A stretch of 64,000 bases of DNA from Pandoraea commovens (GTDB lineage: Bacteria; Pseudomonadota; Gammaproteobacteria; Burkholderiales; Burkholderiaceae), in NCBI RefSeq assembly GCF_902459615.1, contig NZ_CABPSA010000007.1, positions 124,001 to 188,000 of the forward strand, written 5' to 3'. Made by a program: the position numbers and the translations under genes. How positions within the stretch are numbered: the stretch's first letter is position 1; every line of letters starts with the position of its first letter. This document shows, piece after piece, positions 1 to 12,800 of the stretch. Under the pieces are notes generated by a model that was not told the DNA's origin, did no database searches, and saw only the letters and a program-made list of their open reading frames with translations.

Positions 1-1
1 G

Positions 2-484
2 GGCAACGCCGTCTACGAGCTGGTGCTTCTCGATCTGGGTTTGCCGAAACAGGACGGTATCGAAGTCCTGAAACGCTATCGCAAGGCCGGTGGCACGTCT
101 CCCGTCCTGATTCTCACGGCCCGCGACGCCCTGACGGATCGCGTGCAGGGGCTGGATGCCGGAGCCGACGACTATCTGGTCAAACCGTTCGAACTGGACG
201 AGCTGGCCGCCCGGGTCAGAGCACTGGGCCGTCGCCGAGTCGGACAGGCTGCACCGCTCTACGTGCACGGCACGCTGATGCTGGACCCTTCCGCCCACAC
301 GGTTTCGCTCGATGGGCAGGCGGTCGACCTTCTCCCCCGCGAATTCGCGTTGCTGTCTGCATTGATGGAAACGCCAGCACCGGCCTCACCATGCTGTTGG
401 CGAATCTTGTCGACAACGCGCTTCGTCATACGCCGCGGGGCGGTGCCGTCGATGTGCGGCTGTCGAGCGGTAGCAGCGGCGTGA
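2..484 (+). pseudogene. Truncated OmpR-family response regulator (5' end outside window, C-terminus lost)
   Basis: The frame is already open at base 2 and encodes the second half of a receiver domain: the phospho-acceptor region (LLDLGLPKQDG), a conserved threonine in LILTARD, and the switch lysine in YLVKPFEL. The start of a winged-helix output domain follows, with the family motif LLPREFALLSALME. After about position 360 the protein stops resembling the family: the DNA-binding helices are missing and the frame reads about 40 unrelated residues to a stop at 484. The following bases belong, in another frame, to a sensor kinase. I infer a deletion of about 1.2 kb that removed the regulator's output domain and the kinase's sensor half. 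The product could still be phosphorylated but should not bind DNA. An assembly join is the alternative explanation. Confidence 0.8.
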
Positions 485-711
485 CACTGGAAGTGATCGA
501 TACCGGACCCGGTGTCGCGCCGAATGAACTTGAGAAGGTCACCACGCGGTTCTATCGCGGTGACGAGGCGGTCGGGCAAGGCAGCGGCCTGGGCTTGTCG
601 ATTGTCGGTCGGGTCGCCGAGCGCCATCGCGCGCGACTGGTGCTGGAGAATCGAACAGACCGGACGGGCCTGATCGCGCGTGTGGCACCGTTGTTGTCAG
701 CTAGCGCCTGA
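361..711 (+). pseudogene. C-terminal ATPase fragment of a sensor histidine kinase
   Basis: Only the HATPase_c part of a two-component kinase remains. The N box (NLVDNALRHTP), G1 box (DTGPGV), F box (RFYRG) and G2 box (GSGLGLSIV) are all present and in order, and the stop at 709-711 is in the normal place. No membrane segment, HAMP region or phospho-accepting histidine lies upstream, because the reading frame (open from about 361, first ATG at 391) runs directly into response-regulator sequence in another frame. Regulator-then-kinase is the usual order of QseBC/PmrAB-type operons, so both pieces probably come from one operon joined by an internal deletion. Without dimerisation and histidine domains it cannot signal normally. 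Confidence 0.8.
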
Positions 712-800
712 GCGGATGGCCGGTCGACGTCCCAAATGAATTCTCAGACGGCGCCGACGGCAATCGCCACCGGCCCCTTCCCATCGAACTGCATCTCGCC

Positions 801-3800
801 TCAATGACTCTGCGCCGCAGCCGGTTGCATCCGCTTACGCTCGGCGTCGCTCAAGCTACGCCAGAGTGCGGGATCGACCTTGCCGCCCATGCCGAGAATC
901 TGCACGGGGCTTGATGCATCGTACCGATAGCCTGCCCCGTAGCGTGCCGCGTCGCCGTTGGCTGCCGACGGCTTGCCGTCCGCCTCGCCCTGCGAACCCT
1001 GCACCGACGCGCCCAGCATCCGCACCGTGAAGATCGACGACTGTCCTGCGCGTTGGCTAGCCCGGTCGCGTGACACAGCATCCTGCGCTGCGGCAGCCGC
1101 CTGCGCGGCCGTCGCGCTTGCGTTCGTCAACGCCCCCACATTCACCGCTGCGATGGTCGGAATGCCCACCGACTTGCCCTGCACCTGAATGTTGTCGGCA
1201 TTTAGCACGCGTAGCGCCGCGATGTTGACGTTGCCGGACACGCGAATGCCCGCTTCGCCCGCATCGATCGTGCCGAGCGGCGCGATCAGGTCGATGTCGC
1301 CCGGCGGAATCTCCGGAATCGGATTGAGCGTTGCGATACCGGCCCCGGTGTTCGGTGTCGTCGGCGACAGCGAAACCATGCCCATCTCGTCGTACACCCG
1401 ACGCTGCGGCGTGTAGACCACCGTCGACTTCGAACCGCGCCCGGCGTTGATGTCTCCCTGCGCCGACCACGCCAGTACATTGCCGCCGAACGTCGTGAAG
1501 ATACGGCTCTGGCCCAACAGGATGCTGTCTCGCGAATACAGATCCACGTTGCCGCGACCCTGCGTGAGGACACCCGATCCTTCGCCGGGGACGAAGCCGC
1601 CGTCTACGCCGATCAGCGTTCGTCCGCCCGGCGTGACGATGCTGATCCCGCCACCGAAGTCCGTGTGAATCCCAGCGTCCTGCACTTCGTAATGCGGCAC
1701 GTCGTATTGCGGGCTGCCACGGGCAATCCATTGCGCCTGCGTCAGATACTGAACGCCCGGCAGCGGACGCACTGTCGCCTCGCGATTCAGGTTTTGCAGG
1801 TAATACTTCGCGCTGCTGTACATCGTGACGCTGCCCTCGTATGTCAGCGGGTTTCCGGCGGCGTCGTGCGTTGGGAACAGCGTGGCGATGGCTTCGCGTC
1901 CGCGCAGATAACTGCCCGCACGCGCGCCGCCAGTCTCGTTGTACTCGCGCCCAGACGCCCGCAGCTCCGCAAAGTACACGTCGCGCAGATACGTGCGTTG
2001 TTGCTCCGGCGCGAGCGCGTCGAAGAACTGACGCGCGTTCATGGACGTCGCATCGAAATGCAACCCTGCGTTGTTTGGCCCACCGTAGCGCGTCGTCAGC
2101 CAGTTCACGAGATGCAACTGGCTCTGCTGCGCGTACTCATTGCGCAGGTCGCGCTTTGCCGCGCCACTGCCCGCCTGACTCGCCGCGTTGGCAGCGTTCA
2201 GCTCGGCCTGCTTGCTCACGAGGAAGGCGTCGGCACCGGCTGCGTCGCCGCGATAACCGAACTCCTGTTGCAGCCACCCCACGAGTGTGAGTTCGCCACC
2301 GTAGACGACCACGGCCTTGCCCGGTTGATCCGACAGCGTGCGGCCGGGATCGGCCTGATTGGCCGCGTCGAGATAGCGTGCGGCGAAGGCCTTGAAGTCG
2401 ACACCGTCGAGCCCCTTCGGACCGACGCCCGCCGCGACCGCAATCGCAGCGCCATTGCTTCGGTCGCCGGGTTTAACGTTGACGACCCCACCGAGGCTGC
2501 GCAACTCCGCAGTGTCGCCCATGAACACGTCGCGTCCCGCCGTCACCTCCAGCGCGCCCGGCCCGATGACGTAGAACGTGCTGTAGCGCACGTCGCGTCC
2601 GGCGGAGACCACGGAGACGTCGTCGGCGCGGTTGTGAACGATCACGTTGCCTTGCGTCGCCACACCGGTGCGCCGGCTCGGCGTGCCCGGCTTGGACGGA
2701 TCGAGCGCGTCGCGCGTCATCGACCAGCCAGCAAAGTCGCTGTTGGAGACCAGATACGTGCCGAGCGGCGTGCCGGAATTCACGATGTCGCGTCCCGCAC
2801 GAATCGCTACCGCCCCGTTGCCCTCGTACCACGTGGCCTCCAGCCCCTGCTTCGGGGACAACGACGCCCGGTAGTTGATGCCGCCCGTCTGAAGGCCCAC
2901 GATGTCGCCTGCTACCGCGTAGAAGCGTGCCGGCGACACATGGCCAACGTCATAGCCCGAAACGGTGGCCGGCGTCAGGCTGAACATGGGGAACACGTTG
3001 GCACCAGAGGCACCGTAGTAGTAGAAAAGATCGGGCGCGAGCGCGTCCTGCCGCACGTTCGTGAGATACGAACGATTGCCCGGGATATCGGCCACCCCCC
3101 CGGCAAACGCAGGCGATTGCGGCGTGGGCAACGCGCGCGGATCGGCCGCCGAGCGGCTGATCGGGAACCCGCCGCCGAACATCGATTGCCCCGCGAGCAT
3201 TTCGAGCGCCCCACCGTCGCTGCTCACCTTGAACAAACTGCTGACCGGCTCGGGCGCGAGCAGCATCGGTGTATCTGCCGTTGTCTGTGCGCCGTTCGCG
3301 AAGAAGCTGTCAGTCGCGGCGGGACCGTTGAAGATGTTGCCCGCGCCCGCCGTCACACGCAACGTGGCGGGCAGAACGAAGCGGCCGTCGGTCGGTGAAT
3401 GGTTGCCCCCCACACGGGTGCGATCGGCGATGGCGGTGAGCGGTGCCACGCTGCCCCCGGCGCTGAAGAGATCGATGGCGGTCGAAGGGGTCCACAGCGT
3501 GAACCAACTGAAACCCTCGCCGCTGTAATCCACGCCGCCCACCGAGAACGGTGTGCCGTTGTTGCGCTGCTTCGTGCGGGTCGCGTCGCCATAGCCGCCG
3601 ATGACGAGATCGCCACGGGTTTCGACGCGCGCACCCGAATCCCCGAGCACAAGCGTCGGGCCACCGCTGGCCATGCCGCCCGACACCACGAACGGGCTCG
3701 TCGCACGCGACTCACGCAGATCGGCTCCGCCTGCAACCGCGCCGCTGCCACCCAGTGCGCCGGCTTCTACGCGCGTTGCGCCGCGCAGATTCGTAAAGGT

Positions 3801-6800
3801 GCCATAGAGGGACAGATTGGCATTGCGCCACGCCGTCGACTCGCTGATCTCGTTGTTGGCGGGTGCGATCGCGCGCACGTCTCGCACCGGGTTGAGTCCG
3901 CCGCCGATGCGAATGTCCAGATCGCCGCCGCCTGTCAGCACGATCTGCGATCCGTCGGCAGACACACGTCCCGTACTGGCCACCGCGACGTTCACGCCCT
4001 GACTACGTGCAAAGACTTTCGTCGCATCCGAATTGCTCGGGCCCATGCGTGACTCAAGCATCCCCGCGTTGCCGCCGGCCTCCATGACGAGATTGCCGCC
4101 GCCGAGCGTACCCAGCCCAGTGAAGCCGACCAGATACGGCATCTTGGCGAATGCGTCATAACCTTCGGGCGGACCCACGGTGTAGGTCCCGAAGTTGATC
4201 CACCACGCACCCGGCACGCCGCCGTCGGCAATCGCCGAACCGGAGCCCTGTCGCCAGAGCCAATTGCCCACGTTCGACATGTCGGCCGCTGCGCGCGGCA
4301 TCCCGAAGCTCGTCGTGCGACGAAAGCCCGAGCCGTCCGCCGCGATGTCGCCGCGAATGTCGCCGCCCGCGCGAACGAACAGGTTACCGCCATGCTCCGG
4401 ATACCACGCGCCGTAAAGACTGTCTGTCTTGCCGTCGACGTATTTCTCGAACGTCGCGCCGTCGGCACCGAGCACGTTCGCGCCCTTCACTTTGCCGCGA
4501 GCGAGGTTGTACGCCCCCGTGACGTCGGCGGCTTGCGTGCCTGCGGTGTAGACGCCGAACGGCGAATTCATCGTGAAGTTGCCCGCCGCAAGCATATCGA
4601 GATCGCCGGTCCCGGTACGCAACACGCTGAACGCCGGTTCGCGTGCCGGCAGCGAATTGAAGGTGTACGTCGGCGGCGTGCCTGGCGTGACGAGACGAAT
4701 CACGTCGTAGCCGCCGTTGATGCCGTCGATGTCGCCGTCTTCCACAATGCCCAGCATTTCCAGCTCGGCTTGCGTCACGATCTCGCCGGGAATGCCGCCG
4801 TACCAGTCGCCGTAATCGCCCCATCTGAAGACGCCCGGCGACCCGCTGCCCGGCACCTTGACCCGCTCTTCTCCCATGCCGTAGTGCGTGTCGGAAAGCA
4901 CCAGATGCCCGCGCTTGCTGTCGGGCTGCAATGCGCGCGGATCGGCCGCTGTCGTGTCGGCCCCGGCCACGAATCGCATCGACCATGACGCCGAACCCGG
5001 CGCGAGCATCGGCGCGATCGCGAGCAAGTTGCCCTGCACGCCGTCCGCGTCCGCCGGGCGCAGTTTGACGACCGTCGCGCCGCCCGGCAACTTCACATCC
5101 GTTTCCGCAGGAATGATCGCGCCCTTGCGCAGATCCACGGCGTTCGCGAGCACCAGCTTTACCGGCACGACGGCACCGGCAGGCCACGTGAGCGCCGCCA
5201 CGGCAGTCGCAGCAGGCAGCACGTTACCGGCGTCGAGTTGCGTTGCGCTGCGCAGCGTCACGGCAGACGGCAACACGGCACCTGCGGCGTAGATCACGTT
5301 GCCTGCGGCGTCGCGCACCGCGCCGCCAAGGACCGTGCCGGCCGGCAACGTCAGCGTGCCCGTGAGCGAGACGCGTGTCGGCAAGCGCAGGCCGAGCGGC
5401 AGCGTCGTCGCCTGTACGGGGATGTCGTAGTTGAGTGCGCGTCCGACCGGGAATGCCGTCCCTGCGACCAGCTTCACCTGCCCGCCCACCGGCACGACCG
5501 CATCTCCGCCCCAACCGGCCACGCCGCTCGTGAGCACCCAGCCCTTGCTGTCCGTGCCCGGCGTGAGACGGGTGGTGTCGAAGCCGTCGCTTACGCTGCC
5601 ATAAACCTTCAGGTCGCCCCCCGCCCGAATCGTCAACGCGCCCGCCTCCCCGCTGCCATACACGCCTGTCTTCTGCGTATGCGGGTTCAGACTCGCGTAG
5701 CGATAGCGAGACAGGTCGATGTCGCCGTCGAGATGGATGTCGCCGTCCGGCGTCTTGCTCATGATCTCAACGCCCGGACGCAGATGAAACGCGTCCGTAT
5801 AGCGACGCAGCCCCGCCAGCCGTGCGAGCATTGCCCCGTTGGCGAGCGCGTTCGTCATGAACGTTTCGTTCTTCGCGTGGAGTGCGTCGAGGTATGCCCG
5901 ATTGACGACTTGATAGGGGCGGCCATCGACCGCCGTATCGGTGCCCGTCGGGGCATCCAGATCGCGATACATCCCATTGACGGTGATGGCGCGCGCGCCG
6001 TCGATCACCACATTGCCGCCCGCGTCGATGGCAATATCGTTGCCCGTCGCGCCACCTCCGGCACCGAGACGTTTGGCGCTGATCTCCAGCGTTCCAACGT
6101 TGAGCGACGTACCGTCCGTCCCCCCCCGCACATCGAGACGTGCGCCGTCTGCGAGCACCACGCGCCCTTCGCTGCCGTTGATTTCGATGACGGCGCGATT
6201 CGCCGCTTCGATGATCTGACCATAGCTGTCGCGACGAGCGACCTTGCCGTGCGCATCCAGCACGGCTGCGCCGCTCACGCTCACGCCATCGCGCGCCGAC
6301 AGGCGAATCGTCCCCACCTGATCGCCGCTGGCGTCCACACGGCCCCGGACTTCGAGATGTCCGCCGTCGACCGAAAGCGTGATCTCGCGCGCCCTGAGTT
6401 CGTCGCCGACGACGAGATCGCCCTGTTTGATCTGGAAGCTGCGGCTGCCGAACACACCGCCGTCGGTCAGGCGCGCATTGAGTGCTGTGAAATCGTCGAT
6501 GCGTTGCGCGCGCACATCGATCCCCCCGGCGGAGAACGGAACGAGCGTGCCGCCCGCATCGTACTGGCCGGTCGCGCTGCCCAACAGTTTGCCCAGCAAC
6601 GAAACGTTGCCACCCGAGGCACCCAGCGCCACCACCGACAGCTTGCCCGCACGGTTTTCCATTGCCGACAGATCGATGCGCGATCCGGCCGCCTGACGCA
6701 CGTTGCCGTTGGCGCTCGACAGCAGGACGTCGCCGCCCCAGCTGTACTTGCTCACGTCGAAGAAATCGAGCTTGCGACCTGCGAGATCCAGTTGCGCGTT

Positions 6801-9800
6801 ATCGCCCAGCGTCACCTCGCCCTGCGCCGCCACGCTCAGTCGACCGCTCGGCAGCACCACACCGGTGTCGAGGTTCACCGTGCCACCGGCCTTGAGGGAG
6901 ACGTCCGCGCCCAGAGCCCCCACGAAGTCGGCATTGGTCAGCACAGGTTTGGCACGGGCACGGGCGTTGGTCACCGTCAGGTTGCCCCCGGTCGTGTAGC
7001 TGCTCGTCGAACCGGCAGCGCCTGTGAGCAGCGGCGTATCGATGACGAGGTCGCCGCCGCTGTAGTCGTAATCCTTCGTCTGCGCATTCCAGCCTTGCTG
7101 CGACCGGTAGACGGACAGACCGCCCTTGTAATTGGCGCTCACGCGCTCGCTGGCGTTCAGATTCACCGTGGAGAACCCGAGCGCCATCCGGTTCTGGTCG
7201 TTGTTGCTGTCCGGCTGCGTGGCGGGCCCGTAGCCGAGCACAATCTCCTTCGCGTCGATGACGAAGCGCCCGCTGCCGGTGCCGGCGCCGTCGGCCGTCA
7301 CCGCACCGGCCGGCGACTTCGAACCGCTCCATACGAGGCGATCGGTACGGATGCGCGCGAGTGCGTCGGCCGAGCCATAGCCGAAGATGGCCGGTGTGCC
7401 GAGCACGAGCGTGTCGATGCGCGACTTGCCCGTCGCCGGGTCGAGGGTCGAGAGTTCGACGGAATCGAAGAAGTTGATCGAGTCTCGCGCGACGAGCGAC
7501 AGACTCTCAAGCGCGGGCGTGCCGTACGCGGTATCGCCACGCAGCAGGCGGCTCAGCATGGATTGGTCGAGCGTCAGCCCGTCGGCCAGTCGTCCCTTGG
7601 CGGCGAGTGCGTCGAGCGACGCCTGACTGCCGACGTTCACCCGGCCGACCGTCAGCGCCAACTGACGCGCGCCGTAGCGCACCGCATCGGTGATCGTGAA
7701 ACGTTTGTCCGTCGACACGGCGATGCTGCCTTCGGAGAGCAGCAGCGTCTCGCCCGAACAGGTCGCGCCCGGCGCGCACACGCCCAGATCGATGGCGCCT
7801 GCCCCCTCGGTCGGACTGCCCGCCTCGGGTGCCAACATCGTCAATCGACCATTGGAGACGGCCAGTACGGCCTTCGAGCCGGGCGCGTAGACATAGCCGA
7901 GCGTGGAATCCCACATCGGCTTGCCGTAGCCGAGCGTGCTGATGCCGCTGCCCTGCTCGATACGAATGCCGTCCTGCGGCGAGTTCGACGAAATGAAGAC
8001 TTCGCTGGCGCGCAGCATCGCGCCGCCGCGTAGCACCACATACTTGAGCGCACCGTTAATCGACGCCCTCATGGCCGACGCCAGCAGGCTGCTGGTACTC
8101 GTCGTCACCTCCGGCAACCCGCCGATCCCGATACGCGCCGCACCGACGGCGTTCAGATCGGCGGCGTTGAGTGAGATGAGCGTCCGGTCGCCCACGGTCG
8201 GCGTCGCGCGTGGCCCGAGTATCTCCACGCGCTCACCTAGCGAGGAAATCAGCAGACTGCTGCCGTAACCGTCCTTGGCCGCGGCGCCCGCCATCAGTCC
8301 GTCGAAGCGCAACGCGGGCACATCGACCACCTTGCCCGCCTCTCTGTCGCTCAGGAATTTCAGATCCAGACGCTTGGCATCGGCTTCGACAAGCGAGCGA
8401 GACACGCCATTGCGCGCCGAACTCGCACGGACATAGCCCGCGTAGCTCATTTCGTTGTACTGCGCATATGTGCGCAGCACGCTCGCCGGGCTCAGCAAGG
8501 CCTGCGTCGGCGCGGCATTGCGAATGCCGGTGTTGTTCACGCTCAGGGTCACCGGTGCGGTGAGCGAACCGTTGCGCATGGCGACCGGACCGAGCGAAGC
8601 GTCGACGGTGGCCTGCGTCTGCAATTCGACGCGGAACGCGCCCGGCAGCAGGGCAAACGTCGACGGCAGCAATGTGTAGGTGCCCGCAGGCAGTCCGGGC
8701 ACACCGGCGCCGATCGTGATCCGCTGGCCGATGAGCGGGTCGCCTGCACCGCGCTCGCCGAGCACCGGGGCGTAGGCCGGTTGCGTCCCCGGCACGATGG
8801 CGTAGACCGGATTGGTCGACAGCGCGGGCAAACGGAAACTTCCCTTGTTGCCGGTCTGCACGACTTGCATGAGCGGCGAGAGGCGAACGTCGACGGAGCC
8901 GCCACGTCCGGCCAGGAACGCCGCACCGCGAATCTCGCCGCCGCCCGACAGATCGATCACGGCCCCCTTTTCCACCGCGATGGCGTGACTGGTGACGATG
9001 ACGGACGGGCCACCGCCCGGCCAGAAGGTCTGCACGTCGTTGCCCGCGTACATGTAGCTGAGCCCGTCGAGCGAGCCGCCGTAAGGCATCACGAGACCGT
9101 TCGCGCTCACCGACGTCACGCTGCCGGGCAGCAGATGAAACATGCCGACGCCCTCCCCGCCAAACTGACTACCGACCGTGATCGTGCCCATCGGCGCGCG
9201 CAACACGCCGCCCTGACGGATCGTCGGCGCGACCAGCATGAGACTGCCGAAGAGAGAATAGGGCTGCTCGGGCAGCACCTCGGTCGTGCGAGCGATCGTC
9301 AGTACGCGCTTCGGGTCGAGTTCGATAGCGCCGTTCGACGCCTTGTACTGGCCCACCACGAACTTGCCGCTCGCGTTCGCCGCCGGATAGATCTGCGCGG
9401 CGGCCAGTGTCAGGTCGCCCGGCACGTAGAGTTCCTGCCTGTCGAGCAGACGTATGTCCCCGGCGCTGCGCAGCACAACGTCGCCGAACGCCAGACGCTC
9501 GACCTTGACCGGTGTCCCGCTGTTCGTCTCGATGGTCCCGGCGGTGCCGAACTGAACCATGCCCGTGAGATCGATGAGCGACGCGTCGATGTCGAATCGA
9601 GCGTCAGGGGCGAAGTTGGGCACACCAAGCACGCCGATGCCCCGCCCGCCGTTCTTCGAACCGTTGACCGGATTGGGCAGGATGAAGTTGTCGTCCTGAC
9701 CGCCCCCCGCCGACGCGACTTGCACATATGGCGCAGCGAGTTTCACGCGCGTGGCAGGTGCCGCGCCGCTCGCCAGCCCCAGCGAGCTTGCCGCGATGCG

Positions 9801-12800
9801 CAGACTCTGGCCCATCGACAGGCTCACGTCCCCCGCGAAATCGAGCATGCCGTTGGCCATCAGCGACAGGTTGTCGAAGCCACCGGCCTTGATGCGGTCG
9901 ACGCCGATACGCGCCCGTCCGAGCACCAGCCCTCCGGCCCCGCCCATCTGACCGGGCAGCAGTGCGTCCGACAATTCGCTCGGGCCTTGCGTTTGCGCGA
10001 GGATCATTTCCCGCGCGACGCGTACCGCATCGTCGACGTTGGCACCCTTGAGGCTGGTGCGATCCACGCGGCCGTAGAGCGGCGTGTCCAGCGCCACGTT
10101 CAGCGTGCCGCCCGCCGCACCCGCGCCACCAGCCTCGGCCTTCATGTCGCCGTCCAGATACAGGCCGCGACCGGACGCCAGCGAGATCACGCCACCGTTG
10201 CTGGCGACGCGTGTGCGGCCCAGCCCCGGCAGGTCGATGTCGGCGACGGCGCCGGAAGCGTCAAGTGTCGCCCCCGAACGCACGACGATGAACGCGTCGG
10301 CCCCGACCAACTTCGTCGCACCGGGCACATACTTCGCGCCAATCTGGATCGTGCCGCCATCGGCCACCTTGCCGGTGTAGGTGCCGGCAGTCGAGCGCGC
10401 CACGAACGGACGCGCCGCCACGTCGAGTACGGCGTTCTCGCCGATCCACATGGAGGTCGGTGTGAGACGACCTTCGGGCAGATTCGAGCCTTCGGTGAGG
10501 AATTCGCCCGCCAGCACGCTCAGGGTGCCCGACGCCGCATGCAGGCCGCCGAGCAACGTCATCTGACGATTGCCAGTAAGCGTGATGCTGCGACCGGCGT
10601 CCACCGAGATTTGCGAGCCGCTGCCCAGACGCAAGTCCGCGCGTTTGTACGACGCGCCCGCCGACAGCGCAATGTCCGCGCCGCCGCGTTGCGACACAGT
10701 GCCCTTCGCGGCGTCGGCCTGCCATTCGGGCGGCAGCCAGACGGACAGCATCTGTCGCGGATCGGTGCCGCTTTGGGCGTCGCGCGCAGCTTGTACGTCG
10801 ACGTTGAAGACCGGCATCGCGACGTCAAGTCGCACGTTGTCCGCAACCACCAAGCCGAGTTGTCCCTTTACGTCGTAGCGGGCGAAGCCGCTGGAGAAGA
10901 GACCGGTGCCGAGCGACGTAGGGGAAGCCACACGCACGGCATCGACCAGCGAGAGACCGGCCGGAATCGTCGCGCCTTTTTCCAATCGAACGTCCGCAGG
11001 AAGCGGTTGCCCGGCCTTCGCGACGACGTCGTAAGCCACTATCGTCCAACCGGCCGGAAACACGTTCGCGGGCACGACATAACCGCTGGCAATCATCCCC
11101 TCGCCGCGAGAGATTTTGCGATCGACGGGCACGACGTCGCCTGAGCGGAACGCGTTCCCGTACTGATCGTAGACGACGTAAGCCGTGCCGTTCACGCCAG
11201 CGGGCACCGTCCAGGGGGCCGACAGCACGCCGGGGGCTGCCGTGGTGAAGACCGGCTGCGTCGTCAGCACTTCGCCGGCGCGCACGGTGGAGACGGTCTG
11301 CACGAAGTCCGTCGACATGACCGTGCCGGCTTTGATCACGTACTCCTGCAAGAGAGTGAGCGCGACCGGCGACGTTTCGCCAACGCCGAGCCAACCGTCT
11401 TTGACCAGCCCCGGGGCACCGATGATCACGCCGTTACCGGTGTCGATCTTGAGCGTGCCGCCGCCGTTCACGCCGAAGGCGCGCAGGTCGCCGTCGACAT
11501 GCAACGCGCCCACGCGGGTGCCGTTCGTGTCGTACTGGCTCGCGAGCAACGACACGCTGCCGCCCTTGCCGCCGCGTACCGTGCCGTTGGCCAGCAGCGC
11601 GGCCCCGGATGAGACGTCGATAGCACTGCCCTTGGACAGAATCACGTCGCCCGTGCTCGATAGCGCGACGGACCCGCCATCGAGATACGGCATGCCGTGA
11701 ACGCCCGCATCACCGTCGATGGCCCGGCTCCACACCCCGCGCGCGTCGAGCGTTGCGCCGCTCGCGACCTTTACGTATTGCGTCCCCGCGACTCTGGTGG
11801 TGTCGACGACCGGCAGGTCTTGCCATAACCCGCCGCCCTGATTCTCGTTCACGCGACGCAGCATGTTGCCGACGTTGATCGCGCCGCTTCGCGCGGTGAG
11901 GTTCGCGTCGATGTCTACGCGCGTCGCATGCAGGCCGATGTCGCCGCCATCCGCCACACGCAGATCGCGGGAGAGGCCAACGCGCTCGGTCGCGAGCAAT
12001 TTCACGCCGCCGAAGTGCTGCCGATTGAGCCAGCCGGCGTCGAGCGAAATCTTCCCCGCGCGTTGCGCATCGATGTCGGCATCCAGCGCAATGGACGCCG
12101 CCAACGCCTGAATATCGCCGACATCGATCGTACGCACGACGGCGTTCGGACTGTCGCGCAAGGTGAGCGACGTGTCGTCGTAATACGGCGTGAGCTTGCC
12201 GACGATCAACTGCCCGCCACGCGGCGCGGCGAGTTGCGATTGCAGGTAACCGTCATACAGCCCCCGATCCGCTGCTTGCGTCTGACGCGAGCCTTGGTAG
12301 ACGGTGGTATCGACGTCGCCTTCGAGCACCGCCGACTGTCCGGAGACGATCAGACGTCCGGCGTCGCGCCCCACGGTGTAGCCGTTCTCAAGCCGCTCGC
12401 CCGGCGCGATGAACGGCGTGGCATACGCCTCGGTCGTGTTCTTGCCCCAGCGCGCGTGGGCAACTTCGAAGCCGCGATACACGCCGAGGTAGCGCAGGTC
12501 GCCCGGTGCGTTGTCGACGCGATAGAACTGGCCGTCTTCTGCGCGCAACCAGCTTTGCCGGATCATGCCCGTCTGCACGTCGAGCGTGCCACCGGCCAGA
12601 TTGATGAGCGAACCAGCGCGCGTGACGACTTGCGCGCCGCCCAATTGCACCGTGCCCCCCTGCGCGGCCCATTCGCCAACGCCGTGCTGCGCGGTGTTGA
12701 GATAACCGCTGACTTCCAGCAAGCCGCCCGACGTGTACCAGCGATCGGTCGAGTAGCCTTGCGTGCCCGCCGGCACGCGCACCAGATAACGACGGTCGAT

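Noticed and set aside
2245-7535. Two RGD tripeptides in the haemagglutinin (near bases 7530 and 2250), possible integrin ligands
   Set aside because: A protein this long and rich in Arg, Gly and Asp should contain a few by chance; neither is in a conserved context I can recognise.
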